From contig NZ_JACHIA010000011.1 of NCBI RefSeq assembly GCF_014202995.1, positions 1-64,000 of the forward strand: a stretch of 64,000 bases of DNA, read 5' to 3'. This DNA comes from Longimicrobium terrae (GTDB lineage Bacteria > Gemmatimonadota > Gemmatimonadetes > Longimicrobiales > Longimicrobiaceae). Positions 61,812 through 64,000 of this stretch are shown piece by piece. The translations under genes were made by a program, and so were the position numbers. Under the pieces are notes generated by a model, which saw only the letters and a program-made list of their open reading frames with translations, was not told where the DNA came from and ran no database searches. Numbering within the stretch: position 1 is the stretch's first letter; each line of letters opens with the position of its first letter.

Positions 61812-63524
61812 ATGGCAGTCAGTGCTCCCGCAGCGGACCGGATTGGCGAACAGCTGATCCTTGAAGGTCTTGTATCCCGCGAACAGCTCGCCAAGGCGCT
61901 GGACGAAGCCCGTTCCAGCAGCACCCGCGTGGGCTACAGCCTGGTCAAGCTCGGCTTTTTGAGCGAGCAGGACCTGGTGCGCGCCCTTGCCCGCCAGCAC
62001 CGCATTCCCGCGGTGGACCTGGAGCGGGTCAAGCTGGATCCGCGCATTCTCAAGCTGATTCCCGCCGAGATCGCGGTGAAGCACCAGGTGCTTCCCCTGC
62101 GGCGGGTGGGGCGCACGCTTACCGTGGCGATGGCCAACCCCACGGACCTGGGGGTGCTGGATGACCTGAAGTTCGTCACCCGGCTGGACGTGGAGCCGGT
62201 GATCGCGGGCGACTTTTCGCTGCGCAAGATCATCGAAAAGGAGTACGAGGCTTCCGACGAGCGCATCAACGACCTGCTCAAGCAGATCGAGTCGGAAGAG
62301 ATCGAGGTGATGGACGACCGCGAGGAAGAGATGAACGTCTCTTCCCTGCAGGCCGCCGTGGAAGAGGCGCCGGTCGTCAAGCTGATCAACGGGATTCTGA
62401 CGGACGCCGTGCACCGCGGCGCGTCGGACATCCACTTTGAGTGCTACGAAAAGGACATCCGCGTCCGCTACCGGGTGGACGGCGTGCTGCTGGAGATCAT
62501 GCGGCCGCCGATGAAGATGAAGGCGGCGCTCATCTCGCGCTTCAAGATCCTCAGCGACCTCAACATCGCCGAGCGCCGCGTGCCGCAGGACGGGCGCATC
62601 AAGCTGCGGCTGGGCAAGCGGGTGATCGACTTCCGCGTCAGCACGCTACCTACGCTGTTCGGCGAAAAGATCGTTCTGCGAATTCTCGACAAGGGCAACC
62701 TTACGCTCGACCTTGAGAAGTTCGGCATGGAGGAGCGCGCGGAAAAGAACTTCATGCGCGCCATCATGAACCCGTACGGCATGGTGCTCGTTACCGGTCC
62801 CACGGGTTCGGGAAAGACGACGACGCTGTACAGCGCGCTTTCCAAGATCAACACGCCCGAGGTCAACATCATGACCGCGGAAGATCCGGTGGAATACAAC
62901 CTCCACGGGATCAACCAGGTGCAGGTGCGGACGGAAATCGGGATGACGTTCAGCGCCGCGCTCAAGGCGTTCCTGCGGCAGGACCCCAACATCATCATGG
63001 TGGGGGAAATCCGCGACCTGGACACGGGAAGCATCGCCATCAAGGCGGCGCTCACCGGCCACCTTGTGCTCAGCACGCTGCATACGAACGACGCTCCGTC
63101 GACCATCACGCGTATGATCGACATGGGGATCGAGCCGTTCAACGTGGCCAGCGCGGTGAACCTGATTACGGCGCAGCGCCTGCTGCGGCGCATCTGCGGC
63201 AACTGCAAGGAGCCCACGACGTATCCGGCGGACTACCTGCGCGCCGCGGGGCTGACGGACGAGGAGATCGCCGAAGCCGCCTTCTTCAAGGGCGCGGGGT
63301 GCGACACGTGCGGCGGCAGCGGCTACAAGGGGCGCGCGGGGCTGTACGAGGTGATGGCCATGTCGCCCACGCTGCGCCGCATGGTGCTGCAGAGCGCGTC
63401 CACGGCGGACCTGCAGAAGCAGGCGATCAGCGAGGGGATGCTGACGCTGCGCATGGACGGAATGCTCAAGGCGCGCCGCGGCGTGACCACGCTGGAAGAG
63501 GTCTTCAAGGAAACCGCCGCGTGA
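61812..63524 (+). CDS. pilB: PilB/GspE-type assembly ATPase
   Basis: This 570-residue ATPase powers type IV pilus extension or type II secretion. An N-terminal MshEN domain (10-150, with GEQLILEGLVSREQLAKAL and GYSLVKLGFLSEQDLVRAL) could bind c-di-GMP, which ties it to the GGDEF protein at 3162. The core has ASDIHFECYEKDIRVRYRVDGVL, Walker A GPTGSGKTTT at about 329-338, the Asp box AEDPVEY, Walker B MVGEIRD and the His box STLHTNDA. A zinc finger (CGNC and CDTCGG, about 463-501) is complete. No pilin or PilC gene is within the window; the operon may continue to the right. Confidence 0.93.
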   Translation: MAVSAPAADRIGEQLILEGLVSREQLAKALDEARSSSTRVGYSLVKLGFLSEQDLVRALARQHRIPAVDLERVKLDPRILKLIPAEIAVKHQVLPLRRVGRTLTVAMANPTDLGVLDDLKFVTRLDVEPVIAGDFSLRKIIEKEYEASDERINDLLKQIESEEIEVMDDREEEMNVSSLQAAVEEAPVVKLINGILTDAVHRGASDIHFECYEKDIRVRYRVDGVLLEIMRPPMKMKAALISRFKILSDLNIAERRVPQDGRIKLRLGKRVIDFRVSTLPTLFGEKIVLRILDKGNLTLDLEKFGMEERAEKNFMRAIMNPYGMVLVTGPTGSGKTTTLYSALSKINTPEVNIMTAEDPVEYNLHGINQVQVRTEIGMTFSAALKAFLRQDPNIIMVGEIRDLDTGSIAIKAALTGHLVLSTLHTNDAPSTITRMIDMGIEPFNVASAVNLITAQRLLRRICGNCKEPTTYPADYLRAAGLTDEEIAEAAFFKGAGCDTCGGSGYKGRAGLYEVMAMSPTLRRMVLQSASTADLQKQAISEGMLTLRMDGMLKARRGVTTLEEVFKETAA

Positions 63525-64000
63525 TGATGGAGGGATGAACCCCGCCCGGGCTTCATCCCTTCCGTCGTACGTGCCCTCCGTCTTTCGGGGGAAGCCCCGC
63601 GGGGAACGTCCTCCGCCGTGTCGGCATGCCTTGGTGAGGCGCTTCGCTCAGGATCACGAACTCGCCGCCGAGGGTCGTCGCGGTGACGTTCCTGCACCCG
63701 GGACGTCATTCCGCAAACGCGTCGAGGCCCCCGCGTCCGGCTCTCCGTATCGCGCGGTTCACACGCCGCAAGGCGTCATCCTGAGGAGGCGCCGGAGGCA
63801 CTCGCCGCGGCTCCGCGGCTTGGCGCCGACGAAGGATCTGCTTTCCCCGCGAGAACAGGCGTGCGTCCCGCGACGTTGGCTTGGCGGACGCGGGCCCGAC
63901 CGGCAGGAACGTCCGACCACTTGGGGCCGCCTCGTCCGTTCGCGCGGCACGGATCTTGGCCCTCTTGCCCCTCTCTCTCCTTGAATTTCGCGCCGATGCT
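63525..64000. other. 3' intergenic region with diverged repeats
   Basis: No gene is seen. CTTCGCTCAGGATCACG at 63647-63663 and GTCATCCTGAGGAGGCG...GACGAAGGATCT at 63776-63840 are copies of the TCATCCTGAG repeat family. The rest is GC-rich, non-coding in appearance. Confidence 0.6.

Noticed and set aside
63535-63984. A 149-codon frame at the right end
   Set aside because: It includes translated TCATCCTGAG repeat DNA (GVILRRRRRHSPRLRGL) and no family motif or ribosome-binding site; I treat it as non-coding.

Overview
The window reads as one stretch of chromosome from a high-GC, diderm (Gram-negative envelope) bacterium. The envelope genes (lptF/lptG, mlaE/mlaF/mlaD, an RND efflux tripartite set, many lipobox proteins), HemQ-type haem synthesis, and the style of low-complexity and intergenic repeat DNA are most compatible with Gemmatimonadota, perhaps near Longimicrobium. 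That placement is inference from gene content and composition, not from a search.

Layout. 1-130: the 3' end of a 5S rRNA gene and its terminator. 740-7566: cupredoxin lipoprotein, MIP18-family protein, 6-phosphofructokinase, GAF-GGDEF diguanylate cyclase, YhbY and a secreted S9 peptidase. 7567-9624: heptamer repeat, a zinc-ribbon protein behind a sigma-54-like promoter, and a DHH phosphoesterase. 9773-12768: a probable stress/envelope group made of a 50-residue disordered protein, a LEA-type lipoprotein, a ferritin-like protein fused to LEA-like 11-mer repeats, and a DUF3618-like membrane protein. 13315-15562: SURF1 and a CBS-pair protein with long Gly/Tyr-rich arms. 15798-18711: a lower-GC three-gene group (GNAT, diaminopropionate ammonia-lyase-like PLP enzyme, divergent D-Ala-D-Ala-ligase homologue) that looks acquired. 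19210-23884: FabF with a response regulator, CcdA, and an SRPBCC/ArsR pair behind twin operators. 23972-31388: lipoprotein, nitronate monooxygenase-like flavoprotein, HemQ and the mlaEFD operon. 32253-36104: lysC-asd, Nudix, YjbR-type and TPR proteins. 36376-43288: RND efflux operon divergent from its TetR regulator, with operators nested in the promoter. 43497-48818: small protein, AI-2E-type transporter, 3D-domain protein, PurA, unknown secreted protein. 48911-53940: a tightly overlapping hisC-hisB-hisH-(phd-vapC)-dapF-hisF operon with a toxin-antitoxin pair wedged inside it. 54044-63524: lipoprotein of unknown function, small membrane protein, DinB, MOSC, lptG, lptF, a degenerate M28 lipoprotein, a double-HhH ComEA-like protein and PilB/GspE.

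The intergenic DNA is unusually structured. At least six repeat families are present: a composite 250-450 bp element in three copies plus a fragment, GGGAATA heptamers, GCAGAG-arm palindromes, TCATCCTGAG inverted pairs, GTGAGTGC arrays, and GGTCGCGG tandems. Intrinsic terminators are strong and often have UUCG-type loops. I saw no tRNA, CRISPR array, insertion sequence or phage gene.
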